64,000 bases of DNA, taken from Pilasporangium apinafurcum. Lineage: Eukaryota; Oomycota; Peronosporomycetes; Pythiales; Pythiaceae. Both the position numbers and the translations under genes were made by a program. This document shows, in pieces, positions 54,603-64,000 of the stretch. Position 1 is the stretch's first letter, and each line of letters opens with the position of its first letter. The notes below the pieces were generated by a model. The model was not told the origin of the DNA and did no database searches. It was given only the letters and a program-made list of their open reading frames with translations. The DNA lies in NCBI GenBank assembly GCA_001600495.1, contig BCKE01000064.1, positions 168,607-232,606 on the forward strand, written 5' to 3'.

Positions 54603-56532
54603 TTATCGACGCTCTAACCACGCGATTGTTTCAATGTGCGGGGTGTAGGGCAACATATCAACTGGTCGGAGATATTTCACTTGATATGATGCATCTAACG
54701 GTCGATTTTCATCAACAGCACGACAAAGCAACTCCAGATCTCGCACTTGGGTGTGCGGATTGCATGAGACATAGCAAATCTGCATTGGTGCTAGGCGCCG
54801 CAAGAGTTTGATCAGTTTGCTGTGCAGACCAGCACGCGGGGGATCTACAATCACGAGGTCAGGACGTTCATCGCTTCCTATTCGCTCACTCAATTCTTCT
54901 TCTTTCCACCGCTTGGTGAGATCCATGCAGAAAAATTGCATTTGTTCGCTCGTGTATCCATTCAATCGCGCATTTCGCTGCGCTTTCTCTACCGCAGCTT
55001 CGACGATTTCAAACCCAACGACTTTCTTCGCCAAGGCGCCCATGCAAATGCCGATACTCCCCACGCCACAAAACAAGTCCCAAATGATCGGTTTTGGCTG
55101 GTTGTGAGTTAATTGCTGTGCTTCTAATTCATTCTGAATCTCACGATATAATACACTCGCTTGAGCCGAGTTCGGTTGGAAGAACGAATCGAGTGAGACT
55201 TGGAAAGTATGGTCCAAGATTGAATCCTGCAAATACGGTCGGCCATATAAGATACGTTCTTTCTGGTTCCCATCCGGATTTCCCAAGTGCCGTTGCGCTT
55301 CTTCATCCAGCTGCTGGATAATAGAGACTAGTCCTCCATCCTGTAGACCATTACTGGCTGCAAATTCTTGCACCAGTCGGTCAATAATACTAAGTAATAA
55401 CTCACTCTGCTCGTCATCAAATGTTGTTGTGACCAATCCAATCATCACTTCCATTTTGCCCTCACGATTCACGCCATTTCGTAGTACGATCTGCTTTAAA
55501 AATCCGCTATGAGTGTGAAAATCGTATGCTTTCACTCCAGTTTTCTCGCAAAGTGTACTAACACGTTCAAGAATGCGATTGCACAATGAATCTTGCAGCA
55601 TACACTCATCAATCGCGATCACACGAGGATTCCAGGCAGACGTACCACTGGATTTCTTCTTGCCTTTTCGACGTTTACTGCCCTGCATCTGCCTTGCTCG
55701 ACGTACAGTGGTTGATGCGACTGGAAAGAGTCCCACGGTAAAAGGGTATTGTAGTTCCTGCTTTACTTTGAATTCTTCCTCCACCGCTACATTTATCTTG
55801 TCAGCTTCACGGTTATCAACCAATTGCTTGTCTGTTTCAAGGAGCCACCGGCCAGTACTACACGTAAATTCCATCTTGTTGCGATAGTGATACCGCCTGC
55901 TTTCGTCCTCAACACCGATGATGGGGTAGATCTCCATCGCAGGCGAATGGGTTTGTCCCATAAACAGCTCCAGAATGCGTTTGTGCTTGTGCTCCAACTG
56001 TACAGCATACGTTAACTGCTGGTGTTTGCAGCCGCCACAAACACCAAAAAACTTGGCGCAACGCGGGACTGTACGCGCCTCGCTTGGTTTTATCAACTGC
56101 ATTCGATGACCAAATAATGGCCACGTCGGCTGGTTCGTAGTTGCATGCCATTGCTGCCGCATTTGCAGATCTCGCGTAAAGAGTTCTACAGTTACGCTGT
56201 CGCCAGGGACAGCAAACGGTACCAGCACTTGCAACCCAGATTGTGGATCGATTCCAACGCCATCTCCTTGCTCATTTAGACTTGTCACCGTCTGCATACA
56301 CACATTAACAGGGGAGTCAGTGGAACAGATGATGATATGCCATGACGGCGTTGATGGGAATTAGTCGGTTACATACAATAGGGACTCGAGTGTAATTCGC
56401 ATCTCGTTGAGTGGACAGCCATGCACGTTGTTGTAATCCTATATTGCATCGCTGCCATCGAATTGCCGATGAGATTCGTAACCACTGCAACGTTTTTGCC
56501 ATGGACGCATGCGGCATTGTCATTCGCATCAT
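54603..56532 (-). CDS. TrmA/RlmD-type RNA (uracil-5-) methyltransferase with Fe-S motif, 2 exons
   Basis: SAM-dependent methylation of uridine in tRNA or rRNA (family knowledge). Exons 56532-56377 and 56291-54603 (GTATGT donor, ATGCAG acceptor, phase 0); 1845 nt, 614 aa. The first 50 residues, made by exon 1, are Arg-rich with few acids, like a mitochondrial leader. A TRAM domain follows (TVTSLNEQGDGVGIDP). The cluster motif CAKFFGVCGGC gives three cysteines, with a fourth candidate in DECMLQ, as in RlmD/RumA 4Fe-4S enzymes. The SAM site is WDLFCGVGSIGICMG. The catalytic region holds VDPPRAGLH and the nucleophilic Cys in CYVSCNP. It is likely organellar, acting on mitochondrial RNA (inference). 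A 60-residue basic KRRKGKKK insert is unusual. Confidence 0.93.
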
Positions 56533-56625
56533 TCGCCAACTTTCGGTGGTCTGGGTGGAGCTACTTGATGGTCACAAATGAAAAACACAAAAACCTAATG
56601 TGGTGTGGTTTACATAATTTATTGT

Positions 56626-56634
56626 TTGTTTTTT
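56626..56634. repeat. Target-site duplication of the MITE, left
   Basis: ttgtttttt, repeated exactly at 57362-57370. The simple composition makes chance agreement possible, but it sits exactly at both element ends. Confidence 0.75.
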
Positions 56635-57361
56635 GGGAAAATAAAAAAAATATACCAAGATAATAAAAAAATAAAAAAATATACCAAATAATCAAAAAAT
56701 AAAAAAAATGTACCAAATAATTGAAAAATAAAAAAATATACCAGGCATGTATACTATACGATCAAATNTGNACANTATCCGGTTTCAAACAGCAAATGAT
56801 TTCAGCACCACGTAGCTCAATGCAACTAATACAAGGCATNGTTAAACACAATGAAAGCGTATGTTCATTGTGTCCATCAGCATTNCAGTACATTTTTCTG
56901 TATTTTTAGCGAGGAAAACTCAGTCTTGGATGAAAAACCTCTAANCAATATGCAACTCAATATGCGCAATGTAATACCAATGAAGCGGTGTGCAATCAAG
57001 CGACCGTGGTATGGCAGGTCCTACGATTATGACCCACTTGATTGCACATTCCACATCTTCTGGTTTGATGCTTTTCCATGATCTCAGTAGCTTGTTACGA
57101 TGGTTTTTGTATGNCAACGATCTTTGTNGAGATTGATTCAGCGACTATTGAGTACATAAAGCGACCTGATTTCACTGGATCATCGTGAAAGCTGATAAAT
57201 AGTGCAACGNACATCCATAAAAGCATGACGCTGTTTGAAACCGGATACTGTGCATATTTGATCGTATAATATACATGCCTGGTATATTTTTTTTATTTTT
57301 CAATTATTTGGTATATTTTTTTTATTTTTTGATTATCTTGGTATATTTTTTTTATTTTCCC
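56635..57361. mobile_element. Non-autonomous Mutator-like element (MITE)
   Basis: A 727-bp element with long inverted ends (left 56635-56793, right 57230-57361) starting gggaaaataaaaaaaatata. Each end is built from tandem units of about 29 bp ending in atatacc: four on the left, three on the right. The inner edges share ccaggcatgtatactatacg, then cggtttcaaacagc. The first bases match the autonomous element at 38991-41577 at about 18 of 22 positions. It encodes no transposase. N bases occur inside. A 12-bp internal inverted repeat (56989-57000 and 57037-57048) could form a hairpin. Confidence 0.9.
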
Positions 57362-57370
57362 TTGTTTTTT
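57362..57370. repeat. Target-site duplication of the MITE, right
   Basis: ttgtttttt, direct copy of 56626-56634. Confidence 0.75.
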
Positions 57371-57493
57371 TAATTTCCATTTTTATTTCTCCTACACGTA
57401 GGATACCCTTTGACGCGATTTTTGAAGCGAACAGCTCCACATCGATAGAAGCAGAAACTTGTTTCCAATTCTCTGCAATGAGCTCGTTTCTTT

Positions 57494-58048
57494 TCAAGAA
57501 CGGATATGAGGCGATGACAGTGCATGCACGAGGAGAAACCAACTTCTGGCTAAGCTAAAATGATTGAGCAGAAAGCGTGGTACGATAGTATCGGCGCGGA
57601 AGGAAAGCAAACACAATACATTCGAGGCTATATGGGACAGCGGGGATCTTGAGTTCGTCCATACCCGTGATATTATCGCTGACGTACCATTGAGTCGTAC
57701 ACAACCATTTAATAAACCGCTGTTCGCCACTGCCATTAGGGAGCGGCATCTACAAGGGTTGGTTAACATCAGAACTATCTCGAGCACTAGCGGGCACAGA
57801 ACGTGGTTGTATGATCTTGAGTAGATAAACTCATGTACATTGTACTCATGTGTTGGAGCTGTGTCATCTTTGGACTTCACCTGCACGCACCGCCAAACTT
57901 CACGTTGTCTGGATGTATCGCTAAGGTACATCGATAAGATTCTCCAAAACCAACTTGTGTGTTTGTGATCATTAAGTGTGAACAAATGGGAAACACCACA
58001 GATCAAACTGAAGAGATGGAGGCAGTATGAAGAGACATGAACGCTCAT
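57494..58048 (-). other. ATG-initiated 184-codon open frame, doubtful gene
   Basis: An ATG at 58048 opens 184 codons on the minus strand, rich in Ser, Leu and Cys. The opposite strand is also open over 57564-57824 with a more protein-like, charged composition (SARKESKHNTFEAIWDSGD...). Neither matches a family known to me. One is the shadow of the other, and either could be a relic of a transposon or gene. Not called as a gene. Confidence 0.25.
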
Positions 58049-58129
58049 CCCATGAATGTGTTAGAAGTTCGACAATATCCGATCTGGCATATCCCTCTTT
58101 CGTTTCAAAGTTTTTGTGAATTTGGTATC

Positions 58130-58860
58130 GATGTCATTTTAGAAGCTCACACTCATTGATCGAGGAGAAGGCTGCATTAAGTCCATACAACATCCCAACG
58201 TCTGGTGGGTTGTGGTGAGCTTTGTGAACTTCATGGTATTCAACAATGACAGCGTCTTATCTTCAGACATCGTATCCACAGACTTCCTATCGACATTGTT
58301 TGATATTTGCTTGATTGTCTGCTCTTTGAGTGCTTTGCCGACAGACTTGGACAAAGTTTGGTGACATGTTATCCATTTCTACCTGACTACGACTTTTTTT
58401 TCACACATGCTCTGCTACCATTACTGTACATGGAGTCGACGCATCTCGGCATGAATGTCAATTTACTTTCCAGTTTGTCTGTCAAGTTATTGATTATTTT
58501 AGACATGAGTTGTATCCAAGTCTCAGAGAATGCGATCCTGAAATTACCCAAAGAGGTGACGATTGGACTAGATTTGAATCACATCCACATCGATCTCGAT
58601 GGTATTTTTACTGTTCCTGTATGGATGCTAAACGATAGATTCCTCAGTGATGTGTGATTCGATTCCGACGACACGTCATTTATGTGTAACTTTAGAGATG
58701 CAGATCAGATTGGATGCTGAAAGTGTCAAGTTGTACAGGTTCTTTCCACTCAGGAAACTAGACAAACTCTATTCACAAGTCTTCCACAGAGATTCAAATA
58801 ATGACAGTCAATTTAAAGCTCTGCATATGATTCCACATATCACATATTAGTACTTTATTA
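58130..58860 (+). pseudogene. Possible relic of a leucine-rich-repeat coding region
   Basis: Plus-strand pieces in changing frames show LRR-like spacing: LSALPTDLDKVW near 58325, then ILKLPKEVTIGLDLNHIHID and GIFTVPVWML to 58657, each ended by stops. Leucine/valine periodicity and LPxxL elements resemble LRR segments, but no intact repeat array or start is present. Weak identification. Confidence 0.3.
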
Positions 58861-58937
58861 ACGATCACAAGATGTAGAAGAACAACACAAGACTCTCATT
58901 TATCAAACAAACTCATCTAACAGTTCAAGAGAACGAT

Positions 58938-60689
58938 TTAGCACCCCTTGATGCGCAACACGACTAAACCACTGGATGACGACGAGTCCTTGGACAAGTA
59001 CGCAACACTGCCGTCCGGGAAGCTCGTGAACGCCTGGTATCGGTTACCAACGACACCATCGACAGTTGTGACTGCACCGATCTCTGCACCAGTGCTAGCG
59101 TCACGCACTTGCACATACATCGTTCGGTCGCCACCTTCCGTAAGATCTCCACCGGACGAACTGCCTTCCCACACAGCCAACAAACCACCTTCTCCAATCG
59201 CCGCCAAGTGAGGTGCACGTTCATTGGCGTCTGTGCCACCAAGCACAATATCGTCATCCGAGGCAGCATCCAATTGGAAATGCACGAGATGTACACTGGC
59301 GTCATCGCCATCACCATTGCTCACAGTCATCCAGTATCCATTGCCGGCACTATCCACGACAATGTCACCCAAGTTGGATGCATCAAGATTGACCGGGTAG
59401 ATCGTAGCGTCATTCGTAGGTGATTTGATGCGGTTGTTGTTGTCGGTTTTGCAGATCGCCGCAAATTGCGAACCATCATACGTGACACGCTCGTATCCTG
59501 AATGGGAGCACCCCCAATCAAACCCTTGGCTATCCGTGACGATGTTACCCGATGGATCCACAACCTTCATGCGGTCACCCTGGTGGATGTTGATGCAGCT
59601 GCTCTCTGAAACGGAGATGGCACAACCGAAATACGCTGCCCAGTTAGTTCCATCAAAAGCGATACGACCATGATGCGCGTACCACCAGATCATATAAACT
59701 TCTGGTCCCGTCGCAGAGGTCGAGTATGGCGGAAGATCCGCGCTGGATGATGTAAGTTTTGTAGCCCATGACTCGGTCGTTCCATCATATCGAATGAGAT
59801 ACATGTCATAACATGGTACTGCTGGGTTGGGTGCCGTACCACACAAGTTCGATGGGTTTCCGCAGTTGAGTGTGCCACCACCTTCAGCATCCCGCGTCCC
59901 GAGTATCACAAACCCTTTGTCATCAGCATAGATGTCAGCGAAATCGACGACATCCACAGTGACTTCCGATCCAGAAACCAATTTATCATCAGCGTCTAAT
60001 TGCATCACGACAGCATTATCACCGCTCATGAACGCGATGTAGGCACCGCCAGAGGGTTTAGCTGAAATTGCCAACACTTTGAGACCCACTTCGTCTTCGC
60101 TCGTGGTCACTTCCATGCCAACGTCGATGGACGTTTTTGTGACACTTGGTGTGGCACAAAGTTCACTGTTGCTACCAGTGCCACCTGTGCTGGTGGACGA
60201 GTTGGTGCTAGAGCTCGGAGTGGCAGTTGTGGTAGATGGTGTAGCGGTGGTGGTAGTCGGTGCCGTTGTGGTCGTAGTGGTTGGTGTCGACGTTGTTGAG
60301 GTTGGAGTAGCAGTAGTCGACGTTGGAGCCGTGGTTTTTGATGGAGCAATCGTCTGCGTCACATCCGGGGCGGATGTATCCTCTCCCCCAACTTCTTCGT
60401 CATCGTCTTCAGGAGTGGCAGTCGTAGCGGCAGGCGCTTCCGTGGTCACCTCTGGTGCAGTTGTAGCTGCTGGCGCCGCTGTCGTGGGTTTGGGCTTGAC
60501 ACCACAGTTTGAGTTACCGCGGACTTTAGCACGTGCGTTAGACCAATCGCCATAGCTACTGGACAAATCGCCGTAGCCCCCGAGGCTTGAAAATCCAAAC
60601 GCCGTAACTTGCATGTTGCTTTCCGGTGCAGTGGCTGCAAGCGTCGCGAGCAGCACAATGGCTGAGACACTTCGAAGCAGGCGTACCAT
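58938..60689 (-). CDS. Secreted Thr-rich (mucin-like) protein with a large beta-rich domain
   Basis: 583 aa, ATG at 60689, single exon. The N-terminus MVRLLRSVSAIVLLATLAA is a clear signal peptide. A Thr/Pro/Ala-rich stretch (about 67-165, TTTTTAPTTTT-like), suited to heavy O-glycosylation, includes an acidic EDDDEEVGGED insert. The rest (about 175-583) is a Cys-containing, Gly/Asp/Ser-rich domain. Recurrent short strands such as RIAFDGTNWAAYFG, ERVTYDGSQFAAIC and DIVVDSAGNGYWM suggest a beta-propeller of about seven blades. Six or more cysteines could form disulphides. Probably extracellular or cell-wall associated. No RXLR or LxLFLAK effector motif is seen. Function unknown. Confidence 0.82.
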   Translation of the reverse strand: MVRLLRSVSAIVLLATLAATAPESNMQVTAFGFSSLGGYGDLSSSYGDWSNARAKVRGNSNCGVKPKPTTAAPAATTAPEVTTEAPAATTATPEDDDEEVGGEDTSAPDVTQTIAPSKTTAPTSTTATPTSTTSTPTTTTTTAPTTTTATPSTTTATPSSSTNSSTSTGGTGSNSELCATPSVTKTSIDVGMEVTTSEDEVGLKVLAISAKPSGGAYIAFMSGDNAVVMQLDADDKLVSGSEVTVDVVDFADIYADDKGFVILGTRDAEGGGTLNCGNPSNLCGTAPNPAVPCYDMYLIRYDGTTESWATKLTSSSADLPPYSTSATGPEVYMIWWYAHHGRIAFDGTNWAAYFGCAISVSESSCINIHQGDRMKVVDPSGNIVTDSQGFDWGCSHSGYERVTYDGSQFAAICKTDNNNRIKSPTNDATIYPVNLDASNLGDIVVDSAGNGYWMTVSNGDGDDASVHLVHFQLDAASDDDIVLGGTDANERAPHLAAIGEGGLLAVWEGSSSGGDLTEGGDRTMYVQVRDASTGAEIGAVTTVDGVVGNRYQAFTSFPDGSVAYLSKDSSSSSGLVVLRIKGC

Positions 60690-61275
60690 CTTGTCTGTTA
60701 GTTTTTGCTATTCGCAGACAAATCCCAAAGTGAGGAGGAATGGCCATGGGAGAATGAGAAGAGCTTTAGAACGCTGCATGCATTGATTCATCACCGAATA
60801 ACAGCTGGACGATGCCTCATTTCCAGGTATATATGCAAATCGCATTCGTCAACGTTTCCAGTCAAATATATTTCTCAAGTTATTTAGGTCGGTCGATGTC
60901 ATTATATACATATTCCTTGTATAACTACAAACGAGCGGTTGGAGAAAGTGCTACTTTCACATCCAACAGATGGCTTACACGAAAAGTTCCGACCGGTATA
61001 AGTATCTCTATAGCGCTGATATACCGTGCATCAAATATTTCTATACTAAAAACAAGTATGATATCGGTATAAATTTGACGAAAACGGTAAATATCCCATC
61101 CGTTTTTTTTCTTTCACACCCACACAGCTGGTTATTTGGAAGAAGTGGGACGTGTTGAGTGAGGAGCTACGTCTTCACCAAATGAAGAGCTTCCTGCCAG
61201 CTGTTAACTTTGTGCACAAATCAATGTGTAAACATCGCTATGCGGCTGATATTCAGGAGACATGGGCAAACTGCA
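60690..61275. promoter_or_regulatory. Upstream region of the secreted protein
   Basis: About 590 bp between the secreted-protein start and the stop of the next minus-strand gene. It contains aacggtaaatat (61083-61094), also present in the ACADSB/RRP41 spacer. No gene is seen. Confidence 0.4.
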
Positions 61276-63516
61276 TCACCTCTTGCTATTATGCGCTTCT
61301 TTGACCATCATTGTGGTTATTTCTGGTATGACACTGGCTCGTGGGTAGGTGGATGAGCTTGTGCGTCGAGTGGTGGACCGGCTGAGAGACATACTTTGGA
61401 CACTTTCCATGATCCAAGCAGCATGTGTATTATTCATTTCAGGTGTTGCAACCTGTTCAGGCAAGGTGACTGTTGTTTGAAAAATGGAACCAAAGCCCCT
61501 ACGTGCAACAACCAGACGATCTTGCTGAAAGACCCCAAATTCGAGTTGGATCGATGGTTTAAGCCACACCTCGCCATTGATGATATCCTCCATCTTCCAT
61601 GTCGATCTCACAAGGCTGCGTGCACGCATGGGGATTTGCAACAGCTTTTCCAGTGGTAGTCGCTCGTAGTCACGAGTTATGACAGCCATATTTGAATGAT
61701 TGAAGGTCATAGCTTGGATTGAAGGTAACGAGGGGCTTTGCATTGCTCGCTGTCGGTCTGCAGCCAATTGTTGCTTATCCTTGCTGCACCGAAAACACCG
61801 GATGAGTTTGCGCTTAAACCGTGCAAACCACTGTGATACTTTGCGTAGATCGCAGATTTGATAAATCGCCATCTTGATTATCAACCATGGAAACACAGCT
61901 AAGACACTGCAGCCTATGATGTTGACCAATGGTAAATATAGTACTCGTAGTATCTCCAACCTGGTATTGAACGAATCGTCAAGCGCTTCATTGAAGGTGT
62001 TCCCATGCGCTATGAACCCATGAAAGCTCTCGAAGTCGTTCACGCGCTGGTGTTCCAGTGCAAATTTCGTCTCGGAGATGGTCATAATTGTGTCTTTCCG
62101 ACAGAATACAACAATTGCAGCAACGAGAACAATACCGAGGGGGGTGATGAACGTCGCACGAGCGATCCAGAACGCTTGTTTTTCGAAGCATAACACCACA
62201 GCATCCCATAAAAAGTTGATTGAGATCATGATTAGGGTCCAGAGCCGCAAGGTACTGAGGAATGCTTGTATTTTGGCCATATAAGAGAGACTCCAGGTCC
62301 AGACGATCGAGTTGGGGATGATGATTCCCCATGAAAGCACCTGACTGACAATGGTGAGTATTATTACGGACCGATTGCGGAAGAGCGATGCTGTGAGAAA
62401 CGCGAAATCCTTGCTGGAGAATATCTTGCGTGTAGAGGTTCGGTCATCAATAGTAGGCGTAATGGCCAGCTTTTTCTTCAGTGCGGGAATGATCCAGAGT
62501 GTGACGAGTTCGGTGCCGGTATACATTTGCGCCAACAGCAGGACAGTGTCAATGGCTATCATGAGTACATAGAGCGGACCGAACGACACATAATTGTTGG
62601 AGGTCGTCTCAGTGATCTTTAGTGATGTGACAAATGTGCTGCTACTGATATTGATCTCTTCCATACGAGCCATGCTGATGCTGTTCTGCCGAATAACAAA
62701 GTTGTAACCAATGAACGACAGGACTTCTATCGTGGAAAGCCACGCCTTGTCAAACAATAGCTCATGTAAGTGTGTCGCATACAGTCCAGCAAACTCAACA
62801 CGAAACTCGTTTGCACTCGCACAGCCGTAGATTGTCGGGATATATTCCCCAGGCGTATTATATGCAAACCCACCAGTGCAGACCATTTTATACCGCGGGT
62901 ATGTCGTACTGATCACATCCAATAACTGTAGCAGCTCTTCTTCAGCAGCGCTTTGCACAGGTACGAGCCATTCCACTGGAATATCAATGCCATTAAGACG
63001 GTAACGGTACAGAAAATGACTCACGATGGATTGTTGACAAATTTTTGGTCGGCGATGTGAGTAGAGTAAGTTACAGGCTCCCCAGGCTATTGAGTCGGAA
63101 CGCACGTTGCTGGTTAAGACGAGCTGTGAGATGTTGGAACCGTCATTCATTTGGCAATTTGTAGCCATTGTGTGCAAAAAAAACGTACTATCCGGTGCCA
63201 GAAATGGTGTTAGCGATTTACAACGGGAGAGGTATGACGGCCATCCTGAGGACAACTGCGATGAAGAATTTGCTGATGGCACTGACACTGAGATAGTGAG
63301 TGGCGTGGAATGTAAAGTTCCTTCACTGCCGGCTTTAAATGCAAACGAATCGAAGGGGCCGACCCATTTAATTTTATACCAAAGATCTCGGACATCCATG
63401 AACGAGATTGCTGTCAAGAATGCCGCACTTTGTAACACACGCAGCCGCCATCTGTGCCGATAGAGGCTGTCGGCTTGAGCCATCATGAGCTGGAATGGGT
63501 ATGCAAGCTGCTTCAT
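61276..63516 (-). CDS. Large polytopic membrane protein of unknown function
   Basis: 746 aa, ATG at 63516, single exon. One N-terminal hydrophobic segment (LRVLQSAAFLTAISFMDV) is followed by about 285 residues with eight or more cysteines, probably extracytoplasmic. Six further spans follow (for example VLMIAIDTVLLLAQMY, IILTIVSQVLSWGIIIPNSI, LGIVLVAAIVVFC, VNIIGCSVLAVFPWLII). The tail of about 170 residues is basic, with FKRKLIRCFRC and many Ser/Thr. The topology resembles receptor-like oomycete membrane proteins, but no named domain is recognised. No catalytic or transporter motif is seen. Confidence 0.78.
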   Translation of the reverse strand: MKQLAYPFQLMMAQADSLYRHRWRLRVLQSAAFLTAISFMDVRDLWYKIKWVGPFDSFAFKAGSEGTLHSTPLTISVSVPSANSSSQLSSGWPSYLSRCKSLTPFLAPDSTFFLHTMATNCQMNDGSNISQLVLTSNVRSDSIAWGACNLLYSHRRPKICQQSIVSHFLYRYRLNGIDIPVEWLVPVQSAAEEELLQLLDVISTTYPRYKMVCTGGFAYNTPGEYIPTIYGCASANEFRVEFAGLYATHLHELLFDKAWLSTIEVLSFIGYNFVIRQNSISMARMEEINISSSTFVTSLKITETTSNNYVSFGPLYVLMIAIDTVLLLAQMYTGTELVTLWIIPALKKKLAITPTIDDRTSTRKIFSSKDFAFLTASLFRNRSVIILTIVSQVLSWGIIIPNSIVWTWSLSYMAKIQAFLSTLRLWTLIMISINFLWDAVVLCFEKQAFWIARATFITPLGIVLVAAIVVFCRKDTIMTISETKFALEHQRVNDFESFHGFIAHGNTFNEALDDSFNTRLEILRVLYLPLVNIIGCSVLAVFPWLIIKMAIYQICDLRKVSQWFARFKRKLIRCFRCSKDKQQLAADRQRAMQSPSLPSIQAMTFNHSNMAVITRDYERLPLEKLLQIPMRARSLVRSTWKMEDIINGEVWLKPSIQLEFGVFQQDRLVVARRGFGSIFQTTVTLPEQVATPEMNNTHAAWIMESVQSMSLSRSTTRRTSSSTYPRASVIPEITTMMVKEAHNSKR

Positions 63517-63648
63517 ACAGTAGTTTGCATACCTCGTTGTATCGTAAAAAGGAAGTAATAACGAGTGTTGTTCTGAGTACTCAGCGATTTATTCATAGAC
63601 AAACGCTTATGAATTGTAGTCTATTCTTAAGTATGTTTTGGTAGTCGA

Positions 63649-64000
63649 TCACCTGTAATGCAGGAGCAATAGTGTAAAAGTTGCGTTAATCCAAAGGGCA
63701 CCGAGAATGTCACCCTGCTGCCATGACATAAATCCTACTGTGACATTCTCGATGTCCTTGGTAATAATACGGAGGCACGATACGAAAAAGCTCGGATGTT
63801 GATTGTTTAGTAATGAGAAACGAGCGATAGTTTACGACAATGCTGCATCCTGCCCATGCGCTCATGAAATTCATTCATAGCGCGATGGTATTGGAGATGG
63901 CTAATCCAAGCGTGCAAGCAACAGTCGGTACCGATAATTTAGCAATAGAAGAGATCGTCAAAGGGAATGCCAAGTCCACAGCCACCTCCATACACTTCAG
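63649..64000 (-). pseudogene. 3' end of a decayed or partial membrane protein gene
   Basis: On the minus strand the final frame reads HPSFFVSCLRIITKDIENV, then WQQGDILGALWINATF and a hydrophobic end, stopping at TGA 63649-63651. Farther upstream a second frame reads MEVAVDLAFPLTISSIAKLS and is cut by a stop before joining. The pieces look like one coding region broken by a frameshift and stop, or two exons joined by an unseen splice. The gene continues beyond the window. Confidence 0.45.

Noticed and set aside
56740-57300. ORF of about 76 codons inside the MITE as a transposon gene
   Set aside because: It contains N bases, has no transposase motif and is confined to a non-autonomous element.
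63702-63751. Perfect 12-bp inverted repeat (cgagaatgtcac ... gtgacattctcg) with a 26-nt loop
   Set aside because: Both arms lie in the coding relic at 63649-64000, encoding DIENVT and GDILG in the surviving frame; no T-run or other structural context supports a functional hairpin.
1-64000. RXLR/CRN effector genes, CRISPR arrays, rRNA or intact tRNA genes
   Set aside because: No signal peptide followed by RXLR or LxLFLAK was found, no spaced direct repeats, and no complete RNA gene structure.

Overview
The window is eukaryotic nuclear DNA, most likely from an oomycete (Peronosporales/Pythiales lineage, possibly a downy mildew or Phytophthora relative). Genes are compact, mostly one to five exons, and densely packed on both strands. 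Introns are short (about 68-95 nt) with GTRNGT donors, a CTAAC/TAAT-like branch point and a YAG acceptor. Several families are ones I recognise from oomycetes: full-size ABCG/PDR transporters, large polytopic membrane protein families, PH- and PX-domain proteins and Mutator-like elements. Species is inference only; no taxonomic search was possible.

Layout. 0-7 kb: a five-exon DOCK-type Rho-GEF on the minus strand. 7.5-10.6 kb: a mitochondrial short/branched-chain acyl-CoA dehydrogenase (minus) head to head with the exosome subunit RRP41 (plus). 10.7-18 kb (minus): a globin with an N-terminal lipidation motif, two tandem APC-type permeases with an inverted 157-bp scrap of one of them between, and a glutamate-type mitochondrial carrier. 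19-24 kb: a PH / EF-hand / inorganic pyrophosphatase fusion (minus) head to head with a phosphatidylinositol phosphate kinase (plus). 24.6-33.5 kb (plus): ABCG transporter 1, a polytopic membrane protein, and an MFS sugar transporter. 33.8-37.5 kb (minus): an R1R2R3 Myb factor and a PX-domain protein. 38.98-41.59 kb: a complete Mutator-like DNA transposon with terminal inverted repeats and a perfect 10-bp target-site duplication. 42.9-53.4 kb: two paralogous atypical kinases flank ABCG transporter 2, with a decayed copy of the membrane-protein family upstream of it. 53.7-56.5 kb (minus): a CaaX-ended protein of unknown function and a TrmA/RlmD-type RNA methyltransferase with a mitochondrial-type leader. 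56.6-57.4 kb: a non-autonomous relative of the Mutator-like element, with its own 9-bp target duplication. 58-64 kb: gene relics, a secreted Thr-rich protein, a large polytopic membrane protein, and the decayed or partial end of a further membrane protein.

There is no operon-like organisation. The contents are mainly signalling (DOCK GEF, PIP kinase, kinases, PX protein, PH fusion), transport (two ABCG, two permeases, MFS, mitochondrial carrier) and housekeeping. Gene models with introns were built by hand. Each one given keeps an open frame through every junction and has a total length divisible by three. No virus, toxin gene, CRISPR array, rRNA or intact tRNA gene was seen.
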